Position numbers and translations under genes: made by a program. From DATAEY01 sp045805565 (GTDB taxonomy: Bacteria > Actinomycetota > Thermoleophilia > Solirubrobacterales > Solirubrobacteraceae), in NCBI GenBank assembly GCA_045805565.1, contig JBJMKZ010000043.1, positions 62,001 to 126,000 on the forward strand: a stretch of 64,000 nucleotides of DNA, given 5' to 3'. Below, in pieces: positions 7,708 to 16,673 of this stretch; positions within the stretch are counted from its first letter, which is position 1, and each line of letters opens with the position of its first letter. Under the pieces are notes generated by a model. That model was not told the DNA's origin. It did not search any database and saw only the letters and a list, made by a program, of their open reading frames with translations.

Positions 7708-8655
7708 ATGCCCCAGGTGCAGACCACCGCCGGTCCCGTCGACGCCGAGCAGCTGGGCCGCACGCTGATCCACGAGCACCTCAGCGTGCGCGCCGAGCCG
7801 GTCGTGGCGCAATTCCCCCACCTGTACGACCCCGAGCGGGAGTACCGGCAGGCGCTGGAGGCTGCGCGGAGCGTGATGGAGCACGGGGTGCGGACGATCG
7901 CCGATCCCGCCGTGATGGACCTCGGCCGCGACGTCCGGTTCTCGGTGCGGGTGGCCGAGGAGACGGGCCTGCAGGTCGTCATGTCGACCGGCGTCTACGG
8001 CCGGCACTACACGTTCCTGCCCCACCACTTCCAGCAGCGCGACGTCGACTATCTGGCCGACGCGCTGGTACACGACATCGAGCAGGGGATCCAGGGAACG
8101 TCGGTGAAGGCGGGCTTCCTCAAGTGCGCCGTCGACGAGCCCGGCCTCACCGACGACGTCGAGAAGGTGCTGCGGGCGGTCGTCCGCGCGCACCGGCGCA
8201 CCGGAGCGCCGATCATGGCCCACTCCCATCCCGCGACTCGCCGGGGGCTGGAGATCATGGACGTCTTCGACGACGAGGGCGCCGACCCGTCGCGGGTTCA
8301 GATCGCGCACACCGGAGACACCGACGATCTGGACTACATCGAAGAGCTCCTGGCCCGCGGCCCGTTCATCGGGATGGACCGCTACGGCCTCGACATGATC
8401 CTGCCCACCGACCGGCGAAACGCGACGGTGGTCGAGCTGGTCGAGCGGGGGCACGCCGGCCGGATGATGCTCTCGCAGGACGCCTGCGCGGTGTTCGACT
8501 GGTACCCGCCCGAGATGGTGGCCGAGATGGCGCCGAACTGGAGCATGACGTTCCTATTCGAGCAGGTGATCCCGTCCCTGCGCGAGGCCGGGGTGACCCA
8601 GGAGCAGATCGACGTGATGCTCGAGGAGGCGCCCAGGCGGTGGCTCGCCGGCTGA
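7708..8655 (+). CDS. Phosphotriesterase-family metal-dependent hydrolase
   Basis: A 315-residue TIM-barrel amidohydrolase of the PTE/PLL family. Metal ligands are visible: HEH at residues 22-24, the candidate carbamylated Lys near 139 (KAGFLKC), His in AHSHP near 172, His in AHTGDTDD near 201, and Asp in MMLSQDA near 252. AAGGAG precedes the ATG at good spacing. Relatives are lactonases with side activity on organophosphates, so hydrolysis of lactones, perhaps sugar lactones, is a reasonable guess. It is followed closely by a HlyIII-type membrane protein gene. Confidence 0.85.
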   Translation: MPQVQTTAGPVDAEQLGRTLIHEHLSVRAEPVVAQFPHLYDPEREYRQALEAARSVMEHGVRTIADPAVMDLGRDVRFSVRVAEETGLQVVMSTGVYGRHYTFLPHHFQQRDVDYLADALVHDIEQGIQGTSVKAGFLKCAVDEPGLTDDVEKVLRAVVRAHRRTGAPIMAHSHPATRRGLEIMDVFDDEGADPSRVQIAHTGDTDDLDYIEELLARGPFIGMDRYGLDMILPTDRRNATVVELVERGHAGRMMLSQDACAVFDWYPPEMVAEMAPNWSMTFLFEQVIPSLREAGVTQEQIDVMLEEAPRRWLAG

Positions 8656-8690
8656 CGCCGGGCGCCGCGAAGCTCGTATCCTCGGGGCGC

Positions 8691-9353
8691 GTGACCACGG
8701 CTCCGCTCTCCCAGCTCAAGCCGCGGCTGCGCGGCCTCAGCCACCAGTGGGCGTTCTTGGTCTCGCTGCTGACCGGCACCGCCCTGGTGATCAGCGCTCC
8801 CACGCCCCAGGCCACGGTTGCCGCGGCGGTATACGCGGTGAGCGTCGCCGGTCTGTTCGGATCGAGCGCGCTCTATCACCGCGTCAACTGGGCGTCGGCC
8901 AAGGCCCGCGCCTGGATGCGCCGGCTCGACCACTCGATGATCTTCCTCCTGATCGCCGGCACCTACACTCCCTTCGCCCTGCTGGCGCTCCGGGGACCGC
9001 TGGCCACCGCGATCCTGATCGCGGTTTGGGCCGGCGCGCTGGCCGGGGTCCTCTTCAAGCTCGTCTGGATCACGGCGCCCAAGCCGGTGGTGGCCGCGGT
9101 GTACGTCGCCCTCGGCTGGGTGGCGGTGGCGGCGTTCCCGCAGCTGATCTCCCGGCTGGGAGTCCTGCCAACCGCGCTGGTGGCGGCGGGCGGCGTCCTC
9201 TACACGGTCGGCGCGGTGATCTATGCCCTGCGGCGGCCGGATCCGATACCCACCGTGTTCGGCTACCACGAGGTGTTCCACACCCTGGTGATCGCCGCCG
9301 CGGCGCTCCAGTACGCGGTGGTCGCCTTCTACGTACTGCCCGGCGCGCGCTAG
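8691..9353 (+). CDS. HlyIII/PAQR family membrane protein
   Basis: A 220-residue protein with about seven hydrophobic segments. Family marks are SSALYHRVNW near residue 65, RLDHSMIFLLIAGTYTPF near 85 and YHEVFHTLVI near 190, where conserved His and Asp residues form the metal-binding site of the PAQR fold. Bacterial members are annotated as hemolysin III or channel proteins without clear proof of hemolysis. The GTG at 8691 is the first start after the phosphotriesterase stop, 35 bases upstream, suggesting co-transcription. Confidence 0.82.
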   Translation: MTTAPLSQLKPRLRGLSHQWAFLVSLLTGTALVISAPTPQATVAAAVYAVSVAGLFGSSALYHRVNWASAKARAWMRRLDHSMIFLLIAGTYTPFALLALRGPLATAILIAVWAGALAGVLFKLVWITAPKPVVAAVYVALGWVAVAAFPQLISRLGVLPTALVAAGGVLYTVGAVIYALRRPDPIPTVFGYHEVFHTLVIAAAALQYAVVAFYVLPGAR

Positions 9354-9390
9354 AGCACGGATAGCTCACCCTGCGCGCCATCACGCCGCG

Positions 9391-9969
9391 TCACCCGCTC
9401 ATCGCCCTGCCGATTCGGTCGATGTCGGCCTCCAGGTCGGCCGCACCGAGCCCCAGGGCGTCTGCGAGGCGGTCGATCATGTTGAACGCGGTCGCCACGT
9501 GGATTGCCTCCAGGATCTGCTCGTCGCTCCAGCCTGCCTCCCGCACCGCGTCGACGTCCTCGTCGGTCACCTTGTAGGCGTGGCGGGTGATCTTCTCGGC
9601 CAGGCGAAGGAACCGCCGCGTCCCCTCGTCCTGCGAGAACGCGTCGACGTCCCCTTCGCGCGCCGCCCTCGCCTGCTCCTCCGTCGCGCCCGCCAACTGC
9701 AGGCCTGCCGCGTGGGCCTCCGTTCAGTATGGGCACTGGTTGAGCGCCGACACCCAGGTGGCGATTCCCTCCTTGGTCGCGCGCTGCAGCTTGCCGACGC
9801 CGAACATCAGCCGGTAGGCCTCGGCGAGGTTGCGCACCAGGTCCGGGCGCAGGCTGACGAGCTGGAACACCGTGGGCACCGCCGGAAAGCCGGCGTCGTG
9901 CACCCTGTCGTAGGCGTCCGCGAGCTCGCCGCTCGCGGCGTCGGGAGGGATCGTCTGGATTCGTGGCAT
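9391..9969 (-). CDS. AhpD-like carboxymuconolactone decarboxylase-family protein, probable selenoprotein (TGA = Sec82)
   Basis: Two open frames in the same phase are joined by a single TGA at 9724-9726. The joined product is 192 residues, with NQCPY-TGA-TEAH at the junction. This is the AhpD active site CxxC-x3-H with the second Cys codon replaced by TGA: C79, U82, H86. The rest fits a peroxidase-related AhpD-like protein. The ATG has AAGGGAG 6 bases upstream. A SECIS-like hairpin follows the TGA. A predicted thiol/selenol peroxidase or reductase role follows from the family. A nonsense mutation is the alternative, but coding character continues unbroken after the TGA. Confidence 0.8.
9685..9726 (-). 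promoter_or_regulatory. Candidate bacterial SECIS element after the UGA codon
   Basis: Counting from the base after UGA, positions 16-26 read GCAGGCCUGCA. To my recollection the E. coli fdhF SECIS has GCAGGUCUGCA in the same place. A short G16-C25/C17-G24 stem closes a hexaloop, AGGCCU. A lower stem pairs GCCC at 7-10 with GGGC at 33-36. SelB reads such a loop to insert selenocysteine. The fold was worked out by hand. Confidence 0.65.
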
Positions 9970-10075
9970 GGCTGCTCCCTTCGGCGCTCGACCCGCTTGT
10001 ACCCGATCGCCTCCGCAGCCACCCGGCGCATTACGACCTCCGGGGACGCAGCCGCCGCGCGCTAAGGTGCCCACG

Positions 10076-11539
10076 GTGGCCGAGGCCAGCGCCAGCCCGG
10101 TTCGCGCCGCCGGCGCCGACGGTATCCGCTCCCCGGACGGGCGCGCGGAGGGCACGCCCCCGCGCGCGACCGAGGCAGCGATGCCCCCGGGCCCGCGGCT
10201 GCCCCGCTGGCTGCAGACGCTCGGCTTCATCTTCATCCCAGTTCGCTTCATCGAGGCCTGCCGCCGGCGCTATGGCGACCTGGTCACGTTCAGGTCCCTG
10301 ATGGACCCGGGCTTCGTGATGGTGTTCGAGCCCGAGCTGGTCAAGCAGGTCTTCCGCGGTCCCCCGGACCGGCTGCGGGCGGGCGAGGCCAACGCGGTGC
10401 TGGGACCGGTGGTGGGGGAGCGGTCGGTGCTGCTGCTCGACGGCTCCGAGCACATGCGCCAGCGCCGGCTGCTGCTGCCGCCCTTCCACGGCGAGCGCAT
10501 GCGCGCCTACGAGCAGGTGATGCGTGAGGCGGCGGACCGCGAGATCGACGCCTGGCCGGTGGGAGAGCCGTTCCCCATGCTGCCCTCCATGCAGGTGCTC
10601 ACCCTCGAGGTGATCATGCGCGCCGTCTTCGGCGTCGCCCAGGGTCCGCGCCAGGAGGAGCTCAAGCGGCGGGTGCGGGCCATGATGGCGCCCACGGCGA
10701 CCCGGTTCGGGGTGCTCATGCTCGCCCTGTCGGGCGGCCGTTTCGGAACCGCGGCGGGGGACCGCTTCGCGGACCAGCGTCGGCTCGTGGACGACCTCAT
10801 CTATGACGAGATCGCCGCGCGGCGTGTCGCCCCCGACCTCGAGCAGCGCGAGGACATCTTCTCGATGCTCCTGCTCGCGCGCGACGAGGACGGCGACGCG
10901 ATGACCGACCAGGAGCTGCGAGACGAGCTGGTGACACTCCTGGTCGCCGGCCACGAGACTACCGCCACCGCCCTGGCCTGGGCCTTCGAGCTGTTGATGC
11001 GAAGCCCCGCGGTCACGGAGCGCCTGGGGTCCGAGCTGGAGGGCGGCGACGACGGCTACCTCCAGGCTGTGGTCAAGGAGGTGCTGCGCGTTCGCCCGGT
11101 CATCGCGGGAGTCGGCCGCGTCGTCCGCGGTGAGCCGTACGAGCTGGGGGGGTACGTCCTGCCCCCCGGGACCGAGATAAACCCCTCGATCGCGGGCATC
11201 CACCGAAGGGCCGATCGCTATCCGGATCCTCGGGCGTTTCGCCCCGAACGCTTCCTCGGCGCCGACGCCCCCGACACCTACACGTGGTTGCCCTTCGGCG
11301 GCGGCACCCGGCGCTGCCTGGGCGCCAGCTTCGCCAGCTTCGAGATGGGCGTCGTCATCCGCCGGGTGCTCGAGCGCGCCCGACTGGCGCCGATCGGCGA
11401 CCGGCCCGAGAAGGGCATCCGCAAGGGGATCACCTTCGTGCCCGAGCACGGAGCGCGGATGCTCCAGCTGCGCTCGCCGCTGCCGGCGGCCGCCCCGGAC
11501 TCGGACTCGGCGAGACCCGCCCCCGCCCCCGCCAGCTGA
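10076..11539 (+). CDS. Cytochrome P450
   Basis: A 487-residue P450. The I-helix motif is AGHETTA, the K-helix ExxR is EVLR, and the heme-binding loop is FGGGTRRCLG with the Cys thiolate ligand. The first 35 residues are Ala/Pro-rich before PPGPRLPRW, where many bacterial P450s begin, so the ATG at 10181 is a possible alternative start. I prefer the GTG at 10076, which has AAGG 8 bases upstream. It is divergent from the selenoprotein gene and closely resembles the P450 at 47143-48528. No ferredoxin is adjacent, and the substrate is unknown. Confidence 0.87.
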   Translation: MAEASASPVRAAGADGIRSPDGRAEGTPPRATEAAMPPGPRLPRWLQTLGFIFIPVRFIEACRRRYGDLVTFRSLMDPGFVMVFEPELVKQVFRGPPDRLRAGEANAVLGPVVGERSVLLLDGSEHMRQRRLLLPPFHGERMRAYEQVMREAADREIDAWPVGEPFPMLPSMQVLTLEVIMRAVFGVAQGPRQEELKRRVRAMMAPTATRFGVLMLALSGGRFGTAAGDRFADQRRLVDDLIYDEIAARRVAPDLEQREDIFSMLLLARDEDGDAMTDQELRDELVTLLVAGHETTATALAWAFELLMRSPAVTERLGSELEGGDDGYLQAVVKEVLRVRPVIAGVGRVVRGEPYELGGYVLPPGTEINPSIAGIHRRADRYPDPRAFRPERFLGADAPDTYTWLPFGGGTRRCLGASFASFEMGVVIRRVLERARLAPIGDRPEKGIRKGITFVPEHGARMLQLRSPLPAAAPDSDSARPAPAPAS

Positions 11540-12352
11540 TCAGCGGGCCGCCGGCGTCGGGCGCCGGGGCGCCAGCCGGGTTCTGAAGCCGAGCAGCTGC
11601 GACACCGTCACCACCCGCAGATGTCGGCGGCGCAGCGCCGAGAGGATCGGGGGCAGCATGCGCAGCGAGGCGGTGTAGTTGCCGTCCCCGTCGTGCATGA
11701 GGATGATCGAGCCCGGACGCGGGAGCCTGCTGGCGCGCCGGTACACCGTCCCGGGCCCCGCGCCCAGCGAATCGAGGGTGTCGACGTCCCACTGGATCGT
11801 GGTCATCCGCAGGCGCCAGGCCTCGGCGATCAGATGGGCGTTGACGTCGCCGTATGGCGGCCGGAACAGGCAGGGCGTGAAGCCGGTGACGCGGCGGATC
11901 ATGGCGCTGGTGCGGGCCAACTCGCCGAACGAGGGCAGGTGGGGATGCGTGTAGGAGTGGTTGGCGAGCTCGTCGCCATCACGCAGCTCCTGGCGAAGCA
12001 GCGCGGCGTGAGCGTGGATGAACCGGCCCACGAGGAAGAAGGTCGCGTGCACGCGGTAACGGCGAAGCATGGCCAACACCCGCGGGGTGAAGCCCGTCGG
12101 GCCGCCGTCGAAGGTGAGCGCCACCGTGCGTCGTGCTGCCGGCCCCCGCTCCCGGAAGCGCGGTGCCCGCGGAATGCAGCCCACCGGCCGCGGCGGCGAT
12201 GCCGAGACCGGGCGGGATTCCGTCGTCCGCGCCGCCCCGGCCGGCCGGACGGCGCCGCAGCCGGCCGCGACGCCCACCGCGCAGACCAGCAGCGCGACCG
12301 CTCCGAGCCCGACCCTCCGGCGCCCCGCCTGACCTAGCATCGGGGCGAGCAT
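11540..12352 (-). CDS. Polysaccharide deacetylase-family lipoprotein with altered metal motif
   Basis: A 270-residue NodB-fold (CE4) protein with an N-terminal hydrophobic segment ending VAAGC, a lipobox, so likely a lipoprotein outside the membrane. Motif 2 (NHSYTHP) and motif 3 (RPPYGD) are intact, as is the C-terminal LMHDGDG. Motif 1 reads TFDGGP instead of TFDDGP, so the Asp that normally binds the metal is Gly. It may be weakly active or have lost catalysis. The gene converges on the P450, with adjacent stop codons. A second family member with an intact motif is at 25927-26898. Confidence 0.82.
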   Translation of the reverse strand: MLAPMLGQAGRRRVGLGAVALLVCAVGVAAGCGAVRPAGAARTTESRPVSASPPRPVGCIPRAPRFRERGPAARRTVALTFDGGPTGFTPRVLAMLRRYRVHATFFLVGRFIHAHAALLRQELRDGDELANHSYTHPHLPSFGELARTSAMIRRVTGFTPCLFRPPYGDVNAHLIAEAWRLRMTTIQWDVDTLDSLGAGPGTVYRRASRLPRPGSIILMHDGDGNYTASLRMLPPILSALRRRHLRVVTVSQLLGFRTRLAPRRPTPAAR

Positions 12353-12462
12353 ACGCCGCCCCTCCGCCGCCCCGCCGCATGGCCCGGCGGCATGAAACCT
12401 GCCTGGGCAGGGTAGTCCGCCGGTGAGCGCACCGAGCCGGGCAAGCGAGGTGAAGGACCGAG

Positions 12463-14007
12463 ATGGCCCAGGCGATCCAGCCGAAGATCCGACCCTTCGA
12501 CATGGAGGGCATAGAGCGCGGCGACGACGGGATGGCCCGCTACGTGGACCGGCCGACCTCGCTGGTGAAGATGCTGCGCTCGACCGTCGAGCGGGCTCCC
12601 GACCTCGAGGCCGTGGTGGAGCTCGGCGCCGAGCGGGTCACGTACCGGGAGCTGTGGGATCGCTCGGCAAGAGTGGCGGGCGGGCTGCGCGCCGCCGGCG
12701 TCGAGCCCGGGGACCGGGTCGCGTCGCGCCTGCCCAACGGCCTGGACTGGTGCCTGGCCTTCTTCGGGGCGCAGCTGGCGGGGGCCGTGATCGTCCCGGT
12801 CAACATCCGGTTCACCGAGCCTGAGATCGAGTACGTCGTCGAGGACTCCGGCGCCATCCACACGTTCCTGCCCGACGAGCCGCTTCCCGACAGCGAGCCC
12901 CTCGCGGTGGACGACCTGGCAGCTGATGACCTCGCGGCCATCTTCTACACCAGCGGGACGACCGGCTTCCCCAAGGGCGCCATGACGAGCCACGCCAACT
13001 TCCTGACCAATACCGAGAACGCGCGCCGCGTGGTCGGCCTGCCGGACGAGGAGGGCGTGCGCACGCTGATCTCGGTGCCCCTGTTCCACGTGACCGGCTG
13101 CAACAGCCAGCTGCTGGTCTCCTGCGAGCTGGCGGGCACGACGGTGATCATGCCGGCCTTCGAGGTGCAGGCCTTCCTGCGGGCTATCCGCGACGAGCGC
13201 ATCGAGCTGCTGACCACCGTCCCGGCCATCTACTGGCTGGCGATCAACCAACCGAATTTCGACGAGTTCGACATGTCCCGGGTGGGCTGGGCCACCTATG
13301 GGGGCGCGCCGATCGCCCCCGAGCTCGTGCGGCGCATCATGCAGGCGTTTCCCAACGCTCGCGTGGGCAACGGCTTCGGGCTCACCGAGACCTCCTCGAT
13401 CTCCACCTTCCTGCCCCACGAGTACGCGGAGAGCCATCCGGAGAGCGTCGGGCTGGCGGCGCCGGTGGTCGACCTCGACCTGTTCGAGCCCGCCGCCGAC
13501 ACCGGCGTGGGGGAGCTGCTGATCCGCGGCCCGAACGTCGTCTCCGGCTACTGGAACAAGCCCGAGCAGACGGCCGAGACGTTCGTCGATGGATGGCTGC
13601 ACTCGGGCGACCTGGCCCGCATCGACGAGGACGGTTTCGTCCAGATCGTCGATCGCAGCAAGGACATGATCAACCGCGGCGGCGAGAACGTCTACTGCGT
13701 TGAGGTCGAGAACGTCCTCGCCGCCCACCCCGAGGTGTTCGAGGTCGCGGTGCTCGGGGTGCCCGACGAGATGATGGGCGAGAAGGTGGGCGCCGTGGTG
13801 GTCCCCCGGCCGGGCGGGCAGATCGATATCGACGACCTGCTGGGTTTCGCTCGCCGGCAGCTGGCCGACTTCAAGGTCCCCCAGTACGTGGTGGTGGGCG
13901 ACAGCGAGCTTCCCCGCAACCCGGGCGGAAAGATCGTCAAGCCGACGCTGCGCGAGCAGACCGACTGGAGCGGCGCGGCCGCGGTCGGCAAGCGGCGCTC
14001 GCGGTGA
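12463..14007 (+). CDS. Class I adenylate-forming acyl-CoA synthetase
   Basis: A 514-residue AMP-dependent ligase that would activate a carboxylic acid as an acyl-adenylate and then acyl-CoA. The P-loop is YTSGTTGFPKGA near residue 163, A5 is GFGLTET near 303, A7 is GWLHSGDLARID near 378, A8 is RSKDMINRGGENV, and the catalytic Lys is in NPGGKIVK near 490. GAAGGA lies upstream of the ATG. It leads a four-gene operon with thiolase, ketoreductase and MaoC-type hydratase. The substrate, perhaps a fatty or ring-derived acid, cannot be told from sequence. Confidence 0.9.
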   Translation: MAQAIQPKIRPFDMEGIERGDDGMARYVDRPTSLVKMLRSTVERAPDLEAVVELGAERVTYRELWDRSARVAGGLRAAGVEPGDRVASRLPNGLDWCLAFFGAQLAGAVIVPVNIRFTEPEIEYVVEDSGAIHTFLPDEPLPDSEPLAVDDLAADDLAAIFYTSGTTGFPKGAMTSHANFLTNTENARRVVGLPDEEGVRTLISVPLFHVTGCNSQLLVSCELAGTTVIMPAFEVQAFLRAIRDERIELLTTVPAIYWLAINQPNFDEFDMSRVGWATYGGAPIAPELVRRIMQAFPNARVGNGFGLTETSSISTFLPHEYAESHPESVGLAAPVVDLDLFEPAADTGVGELLIRGPNVVSGYWNKPEQTAETFVDGWLHSGDLARIDEDGFVQIVDRSKDMINRGGENVYCVEVENVLAAHPEVFEVAVLGVPDEMMGEKVGAVVVPRPGGQIDIDDLLGFARRQLADFKVPQYVVVGDSELPRNPGGKIVKPTLREQTDWSGAAAVGKRRSR

Positions 14008-15302
14008 CCGACGGGATGCCCGGCTCATCCCCCCGCCACGCGGCCGTCCTGGGCGGCAACCGCATCCCGTTCGCGCGGTCGAATCGCACCTACGCGCACG
14101 CGTCGAACCAGGACATGCTCACCGCCGCCCTCGACGGGCTGGTGGCACGCTTCAGCCTCCAGGGCGAACGGCTCGGCGAGGTGGCGGCGGGCGCCGTCCT
14201 CAAGCACAGCCGCGACTTCAACCTCACCCGGGAATGCGTCCTGGGCAGCGCGCTCGCGCCCGAGACGCCCGCCTACGACGTCCAGCAGGCGTGCGGGACC
14301 GGGCTGGAGACCACCATCCAGGTGGCCAACAAGATCGCGCTCGGACAGATCGAGTGCGGGATCGCCGGCGGCGTGGACACCACGAGCGACGCGCCGATCG
14401 AGATCAACGACGACCTGCGCGACGTCCTGCTCGACCTCAATCGGACCAAGTCGACCGTCGGGCGCCTGAAGCTGCTGGGCCGCCTGCGCCCGGGCCAGGT
14501 CGTCCCCGAGTTCCCGCGCAACGAGGAGCCGCGCACCGGTCTGTCGATGGGAGAGCACCAGGCGGTCTCCACCCGCAAGTGGGGGATCAGCCGGCGCGAC
14601 CAGGACGAGTACGCGGCCGACAGCCACCACAAGCTGGCCGCGGCCTACGATCGCGGTTTCTTCGACGACCTGGTCACCCCGTATCTGGGGCTCGAGCGCG
14701 ACCAGAACCTGCGCCCGGACGCGAGCGTCGACAAGCTGTCGCAGCTGCGCCCGGTGTTCGGCGACGGTGCCGGCGCCACGATGACCGCCGGCAACTCGAC
14801 GCCGCTGACCGATGGCGCCTCGGTCGCGCTGCTGGCCAGCGAGGAGTGGGCCGCGCGGCGATCGCTGCCCGTGCTCGCCTACCTGGTCGACTGCGAGGTG
14901 GGGGCCGTCGACTTCGTGCACGGTGACGACGGCCTCCTGACCGCGCCGCTGTACGCGGTGCCGCGGCTGCTCGACCGCGCCGGGCTCGAGCTGCAGGACT
15001 TCGACTTTTACGAGATCCACGAGGCGTTCGCCTCGCAGGTGCTGATGACCCTCAAAGCCTGGGCGGACCCGGCGTTCTGCTCGGAGCGCCTCGGCCGCGA
15101 CGAGCCACTGGGCGCGATCGACCGCTCCAAGCTCAACGTGAACGGCTCCTCGGTGGCGGTCGGTCACCCGTTCGGTGCCACCGGCGCGCGGATCGTCGCG
15201 ACCCTGGGAAGGCTGCTGGCCGAGCGGGGCTCCGGGCGGGGACTGATCTCGATCTGCGCGGCCGGAGGCCAGGGCGTCGCCGCCATCCTCGAGAGGCCAT
15301 GA
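14004..15302 (+). CDS. Acetyl-CoA C-acyltransferase (thiolase)
   Basis: A 432-residue thiolase. The nucleophilic Cys97 is in VQQACGTGLE, the active-site His is in EIHEAFA near 335, NVNGSSVAVGHPFGATGAR carries the second catalytic His, and the proton-transfer Cys is in SICAAGGQG near the C terminus. It should cleave 3-ketoacyl-CoA or condense acyl-CoAs. The length and middle insertion resemble FadI-type rather than short biosynthetic thiolases. The GTG start overlaps the ligase stop (GTGA), and its own stop overlaps the next ATG (ATGA), so translation is likely coupled. Confidence 0.9.
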   Translation: MTDGMPGSSPRHAAVLGGNRIPFARSNRTYAHASNQDMLTAALDGLVARFSLQGERLGEVAAGAVLKHSRDFNLTRECVLGSALAPETPAYDVQQACGTGLETTIQVANKIALGQIECGIAGGVDTTSDAPIEINDDLRDVLLDLNRTKSTVGRLKLLGRLRPGQVVPEFPRNEEPRTGLSMGEHQAVSTRKWGISRRDQDEYAADSHHKLAAAYDRGFFDDLVTPYLGLERDQNLRPDASVDKLSQLRPVFGDGAGATMTAGNSTPLTDGASVALLASEEWAARRSLPVLAYLVDCEVGAVDFVHGDDGLLTAPLYAVPRLLDRAGLELQDFDFYEIHEAFASQVLMTLKAWADPAFCSERLGRDEPLGAIDRSKLNVNGSSVAVGHPFGATGARIVATLGRLLAERGSGRGLISICAAGGQGVAAILERP

Positions 15303-16654
15303 ACGACCGCTACCAGCTGCTGACCGGCAATCCGGTCGCCCGCCGCGTGGTCCGGGCCGTCGGTCTGCCCACGCCGGTACAGCTCCAGCGCCACCAGCCC
15401 GGCAGACCGGTCTTGTCGGCGCCGGTGCTGGTGGGCGGCGCCCGCGGGGGCCGGGCAGTCGAACCGATCCTGGAGATCCTGCGATCGATCGGCGCTCACG
15501 TGCGCACTGAGGCGGGGGCCGAGGACCAGGGCGAGCAGTTCGCGGCGCTGATCTTCGACGCCACCGGGATCGACGACAGCCGGCGCCTGCGCGCGCTCTA
15601 CGACTTCTTCCATCCGGTCACCCGCAGCCTGACCGCCTGCGGTCGGGTGATCGTCGTCGGGACACCGTCCGAGCGCGGTGCCGAGCCGGGGCGCGCCGCG
15701 GCGCAGCGCGCGCTGGAGGGATTCGTCCGCTCGCTGGCCAAGGAGCTGGGTCGCGGGAGCACCGCCCAACTGGTGCAGATCGGCGAAGAGGGCGAGCTGG
15801 GGATGGAGTCGACCCTGCGGTTCCTGCTCTCGGCGAGGTCCGCCTACGTCTCCGGCCAGGTGGTCCGCATCGAGGGCGTGGATCCCGCCGACCTGGTCAC
15901 CCCGGAGGATTGGGACCGGCCGCTGGCAGGGCGCGTGGCGGTGGTCACCGGCGCCGCGCGCGGCATCGGGGAGGCGATCGCCGAGACGTTCGCACGGGAC
16001 GGCGCCGAGGTGATGTGCGCCGACGTGCCGGCCCAGGGCGAGCCGCTGACCGCCGTCGCCAACCGCATCGGCGGCACCGCGCTACAGCTCGACATCACCG
16101 ACCCCGACGCGCCGGGCGAGCTGGTCGGGCACCTCGACGCGCGACACGGCGGAGTCGACATCGTCGTCCACAACGCGGGCATCACCCGCGACCGGACCCT
16201 GGCCCGGATGGCCGAGGAGGCATGGGACACCGTCCTGGACATCAACCTCTCCAGCCAGGAGCGCATCAACCACGCCCTGCTCGACGGCGACGCCCTGCGG
16301 GCGGGCGGGCGGATCGTGTCGGTGTCCTCGGTCGGGGGCATCGCCGGCAATCGGGGGCAGACGAACTACGCCGCCAGCAAGGCGGGCATCATCGGCATGG
16401 TGACGGGCCTGGCGCCGGTGGTCCGCGAGCGCCAGGCGACGGTCAACGCGGTCGCTCCCGGGTTCATCGAGACGCAGATGACGGCCGCGATGCCGTTCGC
16501 CGCGCGGGAGGCGGGCCGGCGGATGAACAGCCTCGGCCAGGGCGGGCAGCCGGTGGACGTCGCCGAGACGATCGCGTGGTTCGGAAGCCCCGGCTCGGCG
16601 GGGGTCAACGGCAACGTGGTGCGGGTCTGCGGGCAGGCCCTGCTGGGCGCCTGA
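15299..16654 (+). CDS. High-molecular-weight 3-oxoacyl-ACP/CoA reductase (FabG4-like)
   Basis: A 451-residue short-chain dehydrogenase with an extra N-terminal flavodoxin-like domain of about 200 residues, the layout of mycobacterial FabG4. The catalytic half starts near residue 215 with VTGAARGIGEAIAE and has the NAG motif (HNAGITRD) and YAASK with the catalytic Tyr and Lys. The N-terminal half keeps the fold but has no catalytic motif. It would reduce 3-ketoacyl-CoA or -ACP in step with the thiolase. The ATG overlaps the thiolase stop. Confidence 0.88.
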   Translation: MNDRYQLLTGNPVARRVVRAVGLPTPVQLQRHQPGRPVLSAPVLVGGARGGRAVEPILEILRSIGAHVRTEAGAEDQGEQFAALIFDATGIDDSRRLRALYDFFHPVTRSLTACGRVIVVGTPSERGAEPGRAAAQRALEGFVRSLAKELGRGSTAQLVQIGEEGELGMESTLRFLLSARSAYVSGQVVRIEGVDPADLVTPEDWDRPLAGRVAVVTGAARGIGEAIAETFARDGAEVMCADVPAQGEPLTAVANRIGGTALQLDITDPDAPGELVGHLDARHGGVDIVVHNAGITRDRTLARMAEEAWDTVLDINLSSQERINHALLDGDALRAGGRIVSVSSVGGIAGNRGQTNYAASKAGIIGMVTGLAPVVRERQATVNAVAPGFIETQMTAAMPFAAREAGRRMNSLGQGGQPVDVAETIAWFGSPGSAGVNGNVVRVCGQALLGA

Positions 16655-16673
16655 CGCGCGGAGGCCGGGACCG

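Noticed and set aside
7302..8690. Long plus frame running through the phosphotriesterase gene into HlyIII.
   Set aside because: Only the part from 8691 has HlyIII features; the rest is a shadow of the sulfite-oxidase-like and phosphotriesterase genes.
9391..9726. Treating the AhpD gene as two separate genes or a simple pseudogene.
   Set aside because: The halves are in one frame, and the TGA falls on the catalytic Cys codon with a SECIS-like fold after it.
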